32,408 bases of DNA from DATAEY01 sp045805565 (GTDB lineage Bacteria; Actinomycetota; Thermoleophilia; Solirubrobacterales; Solirubrobacteraceae). How positions within the stretch are numbered: position 1 is the first letter of the stretch; the number at the start of each line of letters is the position of its first letter. The position numbers were made by a program, and so were the translations under genes. The DNA lies in the NCBI GenBank assembly GCA_045805565.1, contig JBJMKZ010000011.1, positions 1-32,408 of the forward strand, in the 5' to 3' direction. Below are positions 7,074 to 14,890 of this stretch, in pieces. Under the pieces are notes generated by a model that worked only from the letters and a program-made list of their open reading frames with translations, was not told where the DNA came from and did no database searches.

Positions 7074-9517
7074 GCTGCTCGTGCTGTCGGGCGGGTCAGG
7101 TATCGCTCTGCATCCTCGCGTCGATGCTCGTAGGCCAGGAACGCCGGAGACCGCTCCAGCGCGGTCCGCTCGGCCGCCTTCAGGCTCACGGCGGCGCGAT
7201 CCCGGTCGAGGCTGACGAGGCGCAACTCCGCGAGGACCCGCAGCAGCCGGCCCGCCAGCGCCGGCGAGCGCGGCCGGTCCGCATCGGCGCGAAGCACCGC
7301 CTCGAGCTCCTCGCCGGCCGCGCCGTCCCGGTCCCGCAGGGTCCGGTAGAGGGCGGCGAGCGGAGCGCGGAGACCGTACTCCTGCTCATTGATCTGTCGA
7401 GCAAAGCGTAGCTCAGGCTCCCCCCATGCCAAATGGGCGAAACCGCCGTCTCCGCCGGCGGCGGCCAGCAGCCCGGCCTGGTGGGAGTGGGCGGGGGGAT
7501 CGAGCGCGACGAGGTGCACGAACCCGGCGGCCAGGCCCGGGTGGTCGTCCAGGGCGGCCCACGAGCACAGGGCGAACCCGCCCAGGCGGTCCTGCAGCCC
7601 GCGCAGGCGGCGGCGCACCTCGGCGCAGACCACCAGCACCGTCTCGCCGGTTCCGAGCAGGTCTCCCACCGTGCCTGCGATCCCGCGGTCGCGGCGATCG
7701 ACCTGGTGGCGGGGGCGGTCGGATGCCGGCGGGGGTGGCGGCCAGGGCGCCGGCGGCGCGTCGAGCTCCGCCGTCACCCCGTCCCAGTAGCGGCTGGGCT
7801 CGCCCACGACATCGATCGGTGGCGGCCGGCTCGGCCTCGCGCTGCGCAGGACCAGCCGCGGCTCGACCGCTCCCTTCCACGCGTGGGGCTCGAGCCGGAA
7901 GGTGGCGTCCACCGGCCGGTCGAGCGGCGTCGACAGGCGGCCGCCGGAAACTCCGAACGCCACCGCCCGCGAATGGGCTCCACCGCCGTGGACGGCGAAC
8001 CGTACGTGCTTGCCGTCCGCCATGGGAACCGGCGCCGCGAACGCCGCGGCCGGGAGCAGGAGCGAGACGTCGGGGTTTGCGATCCCGAACGGCGCCAGGC
8101 GCTGGAGCTCCTCGGCCAGCGACAGGTCGAGCGCGTCGCCGCCGACCACCGCGTCGACGGACTCCACCGCAAGCAGGTCGTCGGGCGTCAGCACGTCCGC
8201 CGCGTGGGCCTCGAAGTCGGCCGCGAACGCCGGCAGCCTGGAGCGCTCGATCTCGAGCCCGGCGGCGGCGCGGTGACCTCCGTGGCGGGTCAGGTGCCGC
8301 CGGCAAGCGGTCAGGGCGGCGAGTAGATCGAAGCCGGGGATGGAGCGACCGGAGCCGGTGCCGCTGTCCCCGTCGAGCGCGATCAGGACCGTGGGGCGGT
8401 GGTGGCGCTCGGCGATCCGGGACGCCACGATCCCGATCACCCCGGGGTGCCAGTCGTCGCCGGTGAGCACGTAGGCGGCCCGCTCCGGCCGCTCGGCCAC
8501 CTGCGCCTCGGCGGCGAACAGGATCCGGGTCTCGATGTCACGGCGCCTGGCGTTGGCGTCGTCGAGCTCCGCCGCCACCTGCGCGGCACGGCCCTCGTCC
8601 TCGGTGAGAACCAGCTCCAGCCCGGCGTCGGCGCGGTGCAGACGGCCCGCCGCGTTGATCCGAGGAGCCAGCCGGAACGCCACCGCGTGGGCGTCCACCG
8701 CCGCCGGGTCGAGCTGGGAGACTCGCATCAGCGCCCGCAGCCCGGGCTTAGCGGTATCGGCCAGCGACCGCAGGCCCTCGCGCACCAGGCGCCGGTTCTC
8801 GCCGCGAAGCGGGACACAGTCGGCGATGGTGGCCAGGGCGACCAGATCGAGGTCGTCCTCGGCGGCGACGTGGCCGCCGGCCGTGCGCTCCAGCGCCTCG
8901 CCGAGCTTCGCCGCCACCCCGGACGCGCAAAGCTCGGGGCACGGATACCCGCCCAGTCCCGGGTGCACGATCGCCGCGTCGGGAAGCCGCCCGTCGGCGG
9001 AGGGCTGATGATGGTCGGTGACGACCACCTCGAGCCCGGCGGCGCGGGCGGCGGCGACCTCGTCGACCGCGGTGATCGCGCAGTCGACCGTCACCAGCAG
9101 CCGCGTTCCACGCCCGGCCAGGGTCCGGACGGTCGCCGTCGAAAGCCCGTATCCGTCGTCCAGCCGCGACGGAAGCAACCAGTCGACGCACGCTCCCAGG
9201 CGACGCAGCGAGCGCACCAGGATGGCCGTCGAGCACACCCCGTCGACGTCGTAGTCGCCATGGACGGTGATCCGGGAACCGGCGCCGGCATGGCGGAGGA
9301 TGACCGCCACCGCCTCCTCCATCCCCCGGCAGGAGAGCGGGTCGTGCCGGGCGTCGGCGGCCAGGAACGCCCGTGCGTCGTCCGGCTCCGCCAGCCCCCG
9401 CCGCACCAGCACCTGCGCCAGCGCGTGTGAGATTCCCAGCTCTCGCTCGAGCCGCAGCGCCGCGGTGAACCGGTAGGGCGCGAGGTGAAGGCGCGGCGCC
9501 AGGCGCTCGGTGGACAT
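7070..9517 (-). CDS. recJ: Single-strand-specific exonuclease RecJ, extended form
   Basis: An 815-residue DHH-family 5'-3' single-strand DNA exonuclease. The first domain has HGDYDVDG at 86-93 and the defining DHH at 168-170. HGGHRAAAG begins the DHHA1 part, and an OB-like domain follows. Compared with the usual length of about 570 residues it has an additional C-terminal region of roughly 240 residues, beginning after a Pro-rich linker (PPAPWPPPPPASDRP). That region is likely a lineage-specific domain. The start at ATG 9517 is preceded by TACGCT eight bases away and has no Shine-Dalgarno sequence. The stop overlaps the rel start (ATGA). RecJ acts in recombination and mismatch repair, which fits the ruvCAB genes upstream. 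Confidence 0.93.
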   Translation of the reverse strand: MSTERLAPRLHLAPYRFTAALRLERELGISHALAQVLVRRGLAEPDDARAFLAADARHDPLSCRGMEEAVAVILRHAGAGSRITVHGDYDVDGVCSTAILVRSLRRLGACVDWLLPSRLDDGYGLSTATVRTLAGRGTRLLVTVDCAITAVDEVAAARAAGLEVVVTDHHQPSADGRLPDAAIVHPGLGGYPCPELCASGVAAKLGEALERTAGGHVAAEDDLDLVALATIADCVPLRGENRRLVREGLRSLADTAKPGLRALMRVSQLDPAAVDAHAVAFRLAPRINAAGRLHRADAGLELVLTEDEGRAAQVAAELDDANARRRDIETRILFAAEAQVAERPERAAYVLTGDDWHPGVIGIVASRIAERHHRPTVLIALDGDSGTGSGRSIPGFDLLAALTACRRHLTRHGGHRAAAGLEIERSRLPAFAADFEAHAADVLTPDDLLAVESVDAVVGGDALDLSLAEELQRLAPFGIANPDVSLLLPAAAFAAPVPMADGKHVRFAVHGGGAHSRAVAFGVSGGRLSTPLDRPVDATFRLEPHAWKGAVEPRLVLRSARPSRPPPIDVVGEPSRYWDGVTAELDAPPAPWPPPPPASDRPRHQVDRRDRGIAGTVGDLLGTGETVLVVCAEVRRRLRGLQDRLGGFALCSWAALDDHPGLAAGFVHLVALDPPAHSHQAGLLAAAGGDGGFAHLAWGEPELRFARQINEQEYGLRAPLAALYRTLRDRDGAAGEELEAVLRADADRPRSPALAGRLLRVLAELRLVSLDRDRAAVSLKAAERTALERSPAFLAYEHRREDAERYLTRPTARAA

Positions 9518-9525
9518 GGCGCCGG

Positions 9526-9531
9526 AGCGTA
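9526..9531 (-). promoter_or_regulatory. Candidate -10 element of recJ (near-leaderless)
   Basis: TACGCT on the minus strand ends eight bases before the recJ ATG, and there is no binding-site sequence between. It fits the TANNNT form seen before many genes here. A hairpin just upstream (9552-9567) could end the preceding transcript, which would make an own promoter for recJ sensible. Confidence 0.35.
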
Positions 9532-9551
9532 GGACCGGGCCGCGACGGAAC

Positions 9552-9567
9552 CGGGCTGTGTAGCCCG
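9552..9567 (-). terminator. Candidate terminator hairpin after the secDF unit
   Basis: CGGGCT and AGCCCG pair over six bases around a four-base ACAC loop (minus strand), 14 bases after the stop of the 87-residue gene. There is no U-run, so termination would be of the U-poor kind described for actinobacteria, or it may simply be a GC hairpin. Confidence 0.35.
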
Positions 9568-9580
9568 CGAGCGACGTCGG

Positions 9581-9844
9581 TCAGGCGGCGCGCGAGCGGC
9601 GGATGCCCTCCAGATAGGCGACGGCGATTCCCGCCAACGCTCCGGGAACCGCCTCGACGGCGGTGAGCAGGTGCGTGGCATCCCGGGCGGGAACGGCCAC
9701 GCCGTTGACCACCAGCCCGAACACGATGGCACCGGCCAGGGCTCCGAGGAACGCGCCCACGATCCCGCCCCAGAAGCGGTCTGGCAGGAAGATCGTGAAG
9801 TGCCAGATCGCCAGCCCCATCATGGTCCATGCCAGGAGTGCCAT
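9581..9844 (-). CDS. 87-residue membrane protein coupled to secDF
   Basis: The ATG (9844-9842) shares one base with the secDF stop (TGATG), so translation is coupled. Three hydrophobic segments are visible at about residues 4-20, 27-50 and 64-79. The middle one is glycine-zipper-like (GGIVGAFLGALAGAIVFGL), recalling small transglycosylase-associated/YmgE-type proteins, and the end is basic (RRSRAA). I cannot assign a family firmly. Its position right after the Sec accessory motor gene, where yajC-type small Sec proteins are often found in other bacteria, makes a membrane or secretion role plausible, but that is inference. It is not YajC: it lacks the single N-terminal helix followed by a soluble domain. 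Confidence 0.7.
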   Translation of the reverse strand: MALLAWTMMGLAIWHFTIFLPDRFWGGIVGAFLGALAGAIVFGLVVNGVAVPARDATHLLTAVEAVPGALAGIAVAYLEGIRRSRAA

Positions 9845-12750
9845 CAGCGGTTGCGTCCGTGTCGGCGAGTGCGACGCTTGGCGGCCGCCCCCGGCTGGCG
9901 CTTGGGCTTGCGCGGCTTGGCCGGACGGGCCCCGGCGGTCGCCGAGGTGGCGCTCGGCGGGCGGCTCGGGGCGGGGCGGTCGGGTTCGCCGTCGGCGTGC
10001 AGGTCGCGGACCAGGTCGTCGAACTCCTCCCGCGAGATCTCCTCGGGCGCCGGCGGCGCGGTCACGCGGTCGCGCCGCCGGCGGCTGGGAGCCGGGGACG
10101 GAGCCTCCACCGCGACGCCGGCCACCGTGGCGACCGCGTAGGCCGGCACCACGCCGCCGGACTCGCGGCGAATGCGCTCCGCCCGCTGGGCGTAGACGCG
10201 CTCGCGCTCCTTCCAGTGGGTGAGCACCGGCGAGGCGATGAAGATCGACGAATAGGTGCCGGAGGCCACCCCCACCAGCAGCGCGAAGGCGAAGTCCTTC
10301 AGCGTCTCGCCACCGAACAGCAGCAGCGCGCTGATCGGCAGCAGCGTGCTGAAGCTCGTGGCCAGCGACCGGGTCAGCACCTCCGACATCGAGCGGTTGA
10401 CGATCTGCGAGAAGGCCGCCCGCGGCATCCGGGGCACGTTCTCCCGGATCCGGTCGAACACGATGATCGTGTCGTAGAGCGAGTAGCCCAGGATGGTCAG
10501 CAGAGCCGCGACCGTCGCGGTGGTCACCTCCCGGCCGGTTAGCGAGTAGACCCCGCTCGTGATCAGCAGGTCGTGCATCAGCGCGATCAGCACGGGGACG
10601 GCGTACTTCCACTCGAACCGCAGCGCGATGTACGCGGAGATCACCAGCAGCGAGGCGATGATCGCCAGTACCGCCGTGCGGGCGACGGTCTGGCCGAACG
10701 TGGGCCCGATCGACTGGTTGGAGAAGCTGTTGCCGACCCCGAAGCGCTCGTTCAGCGCCCGTCGCACCTCCTGCACCTTGGCGGGCTGCAGCTTGCCGGT
10801 CGCGATCTGGACCACGTTGCGGCCGAGCGCCGGGTTGTCGATCCGCTGGATCTTGGCGTCGGGGAAGCCCTGCGCCGCCATCACGGAGCGAACCTGGTTC
10901 TCGGTGGCCGGCCGCTCCAGCCCGGTGGTGATGCGGGAGCCCGACTCGAAGTCGATCCCGAAGTTGAGCCCCTTGCCGCCGACCGAAAGCGCGCCGACCA
11001 GCAGGATCACGCCCGACATCGAGAAGAACCATCTCGAGGCGCCCATGAAGTCGGCCTTCCAGCGATGGCGCTGCTCGCCCGCTCCCAGGGCCGAGGGTCG
11101 GGCCACCAGCCGGGAGCGGCTCATGTTGGCCAGGATCGCCTGGGTGGCGAGCACCGCGGTGAACAGGGAGACGATGGTGCCCACCCCCAGCGTGAACGCG
11201 AAGCCCTTCACCCCCGCGGTGGCCAGGATGAAGAGGATGAACGCGGTCATCAGCGTGACCACGTTGGCGTCGAGGATCGAGGAGAAGCCCTTCTTGTAGC
11301 CGGCGGCGATGGCGCGCGGGATCGCGTTCCCGGCGCGCACCTCCTCCTTGACCCGTTCGAAGATGACGATGTTGGCGTCGGCGGCGACGCCGATCGTGAG
11401 GATCAGGCCGGCGATACCCGGCAGCGTCAGCGTGATCGGGATGAGCTTGATAAGCGCGTAGAAGTAGAGCGCGTAGACGCCCAGGGCGGCCACCGCGACC
11501 ACCCCCAGGACGCGGTAGAAGACGATCAGGAAGAGCGCGACCAGCGCCAGGCCGACGGCACCGGCGATCAGGCCCTGATGCAGGGCCTCGCGCCCCAGGG
11601 TGGCCGACACCTGCGACTGGGAGATCAGCTCCAGCTTGACCGGCAGCGCGCCGATCTTGAGGAAGTTCGCCAGGTCCTGGGCGCTCTGGATGGTGAAGCT
11701 GCCCGAGATCTGGGCGCCCGTCCGCCCGTCGATGCCGTCGGGATTCTGGTTGAAGTCGATGTAGGGACGCGACACGAGCTCGTTGTCCAGCACGATCGCG
11801 AAGTGCTGGAAGGCCGACTGGGCCGATTGCCCGGGGATCTGCTGGGCGACCCCTCGCTGGGCGATGCGCCGGGTGACGGCATGGAACTGATCGCGCCCGT
11901 GGGCGGTGAAGCTGAACGTGACGATCGGCTGGCCGCTGCCGCCGGGGCCGTTGTCGAAGTTCTGCTCGGGGTTCTTGAGGTCGGTGCCGCTCAGCGACGG
12001 GTCGTCGTTGAGCACGTACCAGCCGCGGTTGAAGTTCTTCGGCAGGGGGCGGGGCTGAGCCGTCCGATCGGGCTTCTCCGCCTGGACCACCACCGTGCCG
12101 GTGTGGACCTCCAGCACCTGCGAGGCGGCCGGCTGGCGCTGGCCCGGCAACTCGGAGAACAGGTCCGACCGCGCGTTCTCGGGTCCCGCGATCAGCCGGT
12201 GTGCGGGGTCGGCCGCGAACAGGAAGTACTGGTCGGAGGCGGTGTTGTTGGCGTCCGGATGCGCGGGGCGCTTGGAGGCGCGCACGACCGCGTCGTAGAG
12301 GTTGGGGATGGGTTGGTCGGTGACCAGGCGGTTGGTGGGATCCGGCTTCCCGTTCGGCCCGATGACGTTGGGCTCCCAGTCGTAGAAGAACAGCTGGGCG
12401 GTCTTGCCGACCTGGTTGATGGCGCGCGCGGCGTTCTTGACGTCCGGCAGCCCGATGTTGATCTGGTCGCGTCCCGAGCGCTGGATCTCGGGCTCCGCGA
12501 CGCCCAGCTTGTCGACCCGCTGGCGCAGGATGTCCAGCGCCCGATCCATGGCCTGCGCGTCGACCGTGGGCTGCTGGGGCGTGGGCTTGGCCTGGTAGAC
12601 CAGCTCCACGCCGCCCTTGAGGTCGAGCCCCAGGCGTGTCTTATGGGCCCGTACCGGCGTCCCCGGGATCCCGACGGCCACCAGCACCGAGGCCAGCATC
12701 AGCGCGACGACGGCGAGCAGGATGAAGCCGTTGCGGCGCCGGTCGGACAT
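9844..12750 (-). CDS. secDF: Protein translocase accessory subunits SecD and SecF fused (SecDF)
   Basis: A single 968-residue protein. The SecD half runs from the first membrane helix (about 8-28) through the D1 motif GLDLKGG (41-47), a large outside domain to about residue 370, and a membrane bundle with GVAADANIVIFERVKEE near 454-470. The SecF half begins near residue 565 with its own first helix and GLNFGIDFESGSRI, and ends in another bundle near residue 830. SecDF uses the proton gradient to pull proteins out of the SecYEG channel. Actinobacteria usually encode SecD and SecF separately, so the fusion is notable. A further tail of over 100 residues, rich in Arg, Pro and Ala, follows. The start at 12750 has no Shine-Dalgarno; TACCCT lies eight bases upstream. 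Confidence 0.95.
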   Translation of the reverse strand: MSDRRRNGFILLAVVALMLASVLVAVGIPGTPVRAHKTRLGLDLKGGVELVYQAKPTPQQPTVDAQAMDRALDILRQRVDKLGVAEPEIQRSGRDQINIGLPDVKNAARAINQVGKTAQLFFYDWEPNVIGPNGKPDPTNRLVTDQPIPNLYDAVVRASKRPAHPDANNTASDQYFLFAADPAHRLIAGPENARSDLFSELPGQRQPAASQVLEVHTGTVVVQAEKPDRTAQPRPLPKNFNRGWYVLNDDPSLSGTDLKNPEQNFDNGPGGSGQPIVTFSFTAHGRDQFHAVTRRIAQRGVAQQIPGQSAQSAFQHFAIVLDNELVSRPYIDFNQNPDGIDGRTGAQISGSFTIQSAQDLANFLKIGALPVKLELISQSQVSATLGREALHQGLIAGAVGLALVALFLIVFYRVLGVVAVAALGVYALYFYALIKLIPITLTLPGIAGLILTIGVAADANIVIFERVKEEVRAGNAIPRAIAAGYKKGFSSILDANVVTLMTAFILFILATAGVKGFAFTLGVGTIVSLFTAVLATQAILANMSRSRLVARPSALGAGEQRHRWKADFMGASRWFFSMSGVILLVGALSVGGKGLNFGIDFESGSRITTGLERPATENQVRSVMAAQGFPDAKIQRIDNPALGRNVVQIATGKLQPAKVQEVRRALNERFGVGNSFSNQSIGPTFGQTVARTAVLAIIASLLVISAYIALRFEWKYAVPVLIALMHDLLITSGVYSLTGREVTTATVAALLTILGYSLYDTIIVFDRIRENVPRMPRAAFSQIVNRSMSEVLTRSLATSFSTLLPISALLLFGGETLKDFAFALLVGVASGTYSSIFIASPVLTHWKERERVYAQRAERIRRESGGVVPAYAVATVAGVAVEAPSPAPSRRRRDRVTAPPAPEEISREEFDDLVRDLHADGEPDRPAPSRPPSATSATAGARPAKPRKPKRQPGAAAKRRTRRHGRNR

Positions 12751-12758
12751 GCGAGGAG

Positions 12759-12764
12759 AGGGTA
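12759..12764 (-). promoter_or_regulatory. Candidate -10 element of secDF (near-leaderless)
   Basis: TACCCT ends eight bases before the secDF ATG, with no ribosome binding site between. The same hexamer precedes pdxS and the DUF2277 gene at 6-7 bases. Confidence 0.35.
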
Positions 12765-12777
12765 CTGGCCGGTGCGC

Positions 12778-13227
12778 CTAGGAGTCCGGGGTCAGGACGA
12801 CCAGGAGACCGCCGTCGTCATCGTAGGCCGGGAACAGGTCGGCGGTGGCCCGGGCGGGGAGATCGCCCTCGGCATGCACCTCGACCGGCTTCTGGCGGAC
12901 CCGCACGCCCCACTCCAGCGCGGTGGCCACGTGGTCAGTCTCGTTCTCCCACCGCAGGCCCAGGACCTCGTTGACCGGCCGGCCGATGACCTTCTCCTCG
13001 CTGAGCCCGGTCAGCTCGCGCGAGCCCCGGCCCAGCCCGATCAGCCTGCCCTGCTGGTCGCAGACGAAGAACGCGGCGTTGGGAGCCGGGTAGTAGTCGT
13101 CCATGAGCTCGAACAGGAAGCCGAAGCCGCATTTCGCGCAGCCCTTGGCCTCGCGGCGGAAGCCCGCGGTGCGCTCGGCCGAGGTCGTGCGGTTGCCGCA
13201 GTTCGGACAGATGAACAGGTGCGCCAT
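12778..13227 (-). CDS. Zinc-ribbon plus PAS-domain protein
   Basis: A 149-residue protein. An N-terminal ribbon has Cys7, Cys10, Cys30 and Cys33 in CPNCG and CAKCG, a typical zinc or redox site. From about residue 45 it is PAS-like, with NAAFFVCDQQGRLIGLGRGSRELTG-type strands and helices, GRPVNEVLGL, and a final strand LLVVLTPD. PAS domains sense small ligands, light or redox state; no output domain such as a kinase or DNA-binding region is attached. It sits between ruvB and secDF on the same strand. TATCCT nine bases before the ATG may give it its own promoter. A small sensor or adaptor is the best description; the partner is unknown. Confidence 0.75.
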   Translation of the reverse strand: MAHLFICPNCGNRTTSAERTAGFRREAKGCAKCGFGFLFELMDDYYPAPNAAFFVCDQQGRLIGLGRGSRELTGLSEEKVIGRPVNEVLGLRWENETDHVATALEWGVRVRQKPVEVHAEGDLPARATADLFPAYDDDGGLLVVLTPDS

Positions 13228-13236
13228 CGGCAGAGC

Positions 13237-13242
13237 AGGATA
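13237..13242 (-). promoter_or_regulatory. Candidate -10 element of the zinc-ribbon/PAS gene
   Basis: TATCCT, matching TANNNT, ends nine bases before the ATG at 13227, with no binding site between. Confidence 0.35.
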
Positions 13243-13272
13243 GAACCCGCGCGAGCCCGGTCACGCGGCCAA

Positions 13273-13288
13273 CCGGCCCCGGGGCCGG
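13273..13288. repeat. 16-bp perfect GC palindrome downstream of ruvB
   Basis: CCGGCCCCGGGGCCGG is its own reverse complement and lies seven bases past the ruvB stop. As RNA it could form a short hairpin with a CCGG loop and might mark the end of the ruvCAB message. There is no U-run, so the role is uncertain. Confidence 0.4.
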
Positions 13289-13295
13289 GCGCGGC

Positions 13296-14309
13296 TCAGA
13301 AGAGGCTGGCCACCCGCGGGATCTCGAGCCCGAGATGCTCCCACGCGCGTCTGGTCGCAGCGCGCCCCCGAGGGGTGCGGTGGAGGAACCCGCGCTGCAG
13401 CAGGTACGGCTCGTAGACGTCGGCGAGCGTGTCCTGCTCCTCCCCCACCGCCACCGCCAGCGTCGACAGCCCGACCGGGCCGCCGCCGAACTTCGTGCAG
13501 ATCGTCCGCAATATCTCGCGGTCGAGCCGGTCGAGGCCCGCGGCATCGACCTCGAGCAGATCCAGCGCGGCATCGGCGATGGTGACGTCGATGACTCCGC
13601 CCGCGCGCACCTGGGCGTAGTCGCGAACCCGCTTGAGGAGGCGGTTGGCCACCCGCGGCGTGCCGCGGCTGCGCTGTGCGATGGCCCGGGCTCCGTCCTC
13701 GTCGATCGTCGCGCGCAGGATGGCGGCCGAGCGAAGCACGATGCGGGCGAGGTCGTCCTGCGCATAGTGCTCGACCCGGTGCTGGATCCCGAACCGGTCG
13801 CGCAGCGGCGTGGTGAGCAGCCCGGCGCGGGTGGTCGCCGCCACCAGGGTGAAGGCCGGCAGATCGAGGGTGATCACCCGCGCGCCGGCTCCCTGGCCGA
13901 CGGTGATCGGCAGCCGGCGGTCCTCCAGCGCGGGGTAGAACGTCTCCTCCACCGCACGCGGGAGGCGGTGGACCTCGTCCACGAAGAACACGCTGCGGGG
14001 CTCGAGCGCCGTCAGGAAGGCGGCCACGTCGCCCTTGCGCTCCAGGGCGGGGCCGGCGGTCTGCACGAACGGCGCGTCGAGCTCGGCCGCGATGATCTGG
14101 GCCAGCGAGGTCTTGCCCAGTCCCGGCGGACCGGCCAGCAGCACGTGGTCGAGCGCCTCCTCGCGGGCCACCGCGGCCTCCAGCGAGACCCGCAGCTGCG
14201 CCTTGACCGCCTCCTGTCCCACGAAGTCGTCCAGGCGCCGGGGACGCAGCGTGCGGTCGAGGTCGTCGTCGGCCAGCACCGCAGGGGTCTGGATGCGCGG
14301 CTCGGTCAC
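13296..14309 (-). CDS. ruvB: Holliday junction branch-migration ATPase RuvB
   Basis: 337 residues, the normal length. It contains the RuvB N-terminal LRPRRLDDFVGQEAVKAQL, Walker A GPPGLGKTS (60-68), Walker B FFVDEVHRLP (DEVH in place of the usual DEIH), sensor residues in TLVAATTRAGLLTTPLRDRFG, and the C-terminal winged helix that contacts DNA (GFLHRTPRGRAATRRAWEHL). RuvB hexamers pump DNA through the RuvA-bound four-way junction. The start codon is GTG (14309-14307), overlapping the ruvA stop as GTGA, so the two are translationally coupled. Confidence 0.97.
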   Translation of the reverse strand: MTEPRIQTPAVLADDDLDRTLRPRRLDDFVGQEAVKAQLRVSLEAAVAREEALDHVLLAGPPGLGKTSLAQIIAAELDAPFVQTAGPALERKGDVAAFLTALEPRSVFFVDEVHRLPRAVEETFYPALEDRRLPITVGQGAGARVITLDLPAFTLVAATTRAGLLTTPLRDRFGIQHRVEHYAQDDLARIVLRSAAILRATIDEDGARAIAQRSRGTPRVANRLLKRVRDYAQVRAGGVIDVTIADAALDLLEVDAAGLDRLDREILRTICTKFGGGPVGLSTLAVAVGEEQDTLADVYEPYLLQRGFLHRTPRGRAATRRAWEHLGLEIPRVASLF

Positions 14310-14890
14310 CGCCGGGCCGCCCTCAGCGCGTGGGCGATCATCTCCTGTGCCGACTCGAGCTCGGCCGGCGTCTGGGCCACCAGCTCCTGGGCCTCCTGCG
14401 CCGAGAAGCCCAGCCCGACCAGCCCGTCGCGGGCCAGCAGCCGCGGGTCATCGCCGCGGGAGACGGTGATGGAGGCGTCGTCGGGGGCCTCGGCCACCTT
14501 CTCGCGCAGCTCGACGATGATCCGCTGCGCGGTGCGCTTGCCGATTCCGGGCACCGCCTGGAAGCGCCCGGCGTCGCCGGCCGCCAGGGCGCCGAGCAGC
14601 TCTCGCGGAGTCCCCGCCCCGAGCACCGCCAGGGCGACCTTGGGTCCCACCGCCTGGACGCCCAGCAGCATCAGGAACAGGTCGCGTTCCTCCTCGGCAT
14701 GGAACCCGTACAGCATGAGCTGGTCGTCGCGCACGACCAGGTGCGAGTGCAGCGTCACGGGCTTGCCGGCCGCGGGCACGTGGCGCAGGGTCTCCGCGGA
14801 CACCGCGAGCCGGTAGCCCAGGCCGCCGCAGTCGACGACGACGTGGTCGGGCCGGCGGACCGCGACGTCGCCGCGCACCAGCGCGATCAC
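14306..14890 (-). CDS. ruvA: Holliday junction DNA-binding protein RuvA
   Basis: A 194-residue protein starting at GTG 14890-14888 (product MIALVRGDVAVRR), which overlaps the ruvC stop as GTGA. A longer upstream reading would run inside ruvC and is rejected. Domain I is the OB fold (VVDCGGLGYRLAVS). Domain II has paired helix-hairpin-helix motifs (LGVQAVGPKVALAVL and VPGIGKRTAQRIIVEL). Domain III is the small C-terminal helical part (LVGLGFSAQEAQELV) that binds RuvB. RuvA tetramers recognise four-way junctions and load RuvB. The order ruvC-ruvA-ruvB is the common actinobacterial one. Confidence 0.96.
   Translation of the reverse strand: MIALVRGDVAVRRPDHVVVDCGGLGYRLAVSAETLRHVPAAGKPVTLHSHLVVRDDQLMLYGFHAEEERDLFLMLLGVQAVGPKVALAVLGAGTPRELLGALAAGDAGRFQAVPGIGKRTAQRIIVELREKVAEAPDDASITVSRGDDPRLLARDGLVGLGFSAQEAQELVAQTPAELESAQEMIAHALRAARR

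Noticed and set aside
5301..7133. 610-codon + strand open frame opposite rel
   Set aside because: Antisense shadow; Leu/Val/Asp/Arg-rich without motifs.
10573..13416. Very long + strand open frame of 947 codons
   Set aside because: It lies opposite secDF, whose motifs are unambiguous; the frame is open only because of GC bias and has a repetitive Asp/Gly/Arg/His composition.
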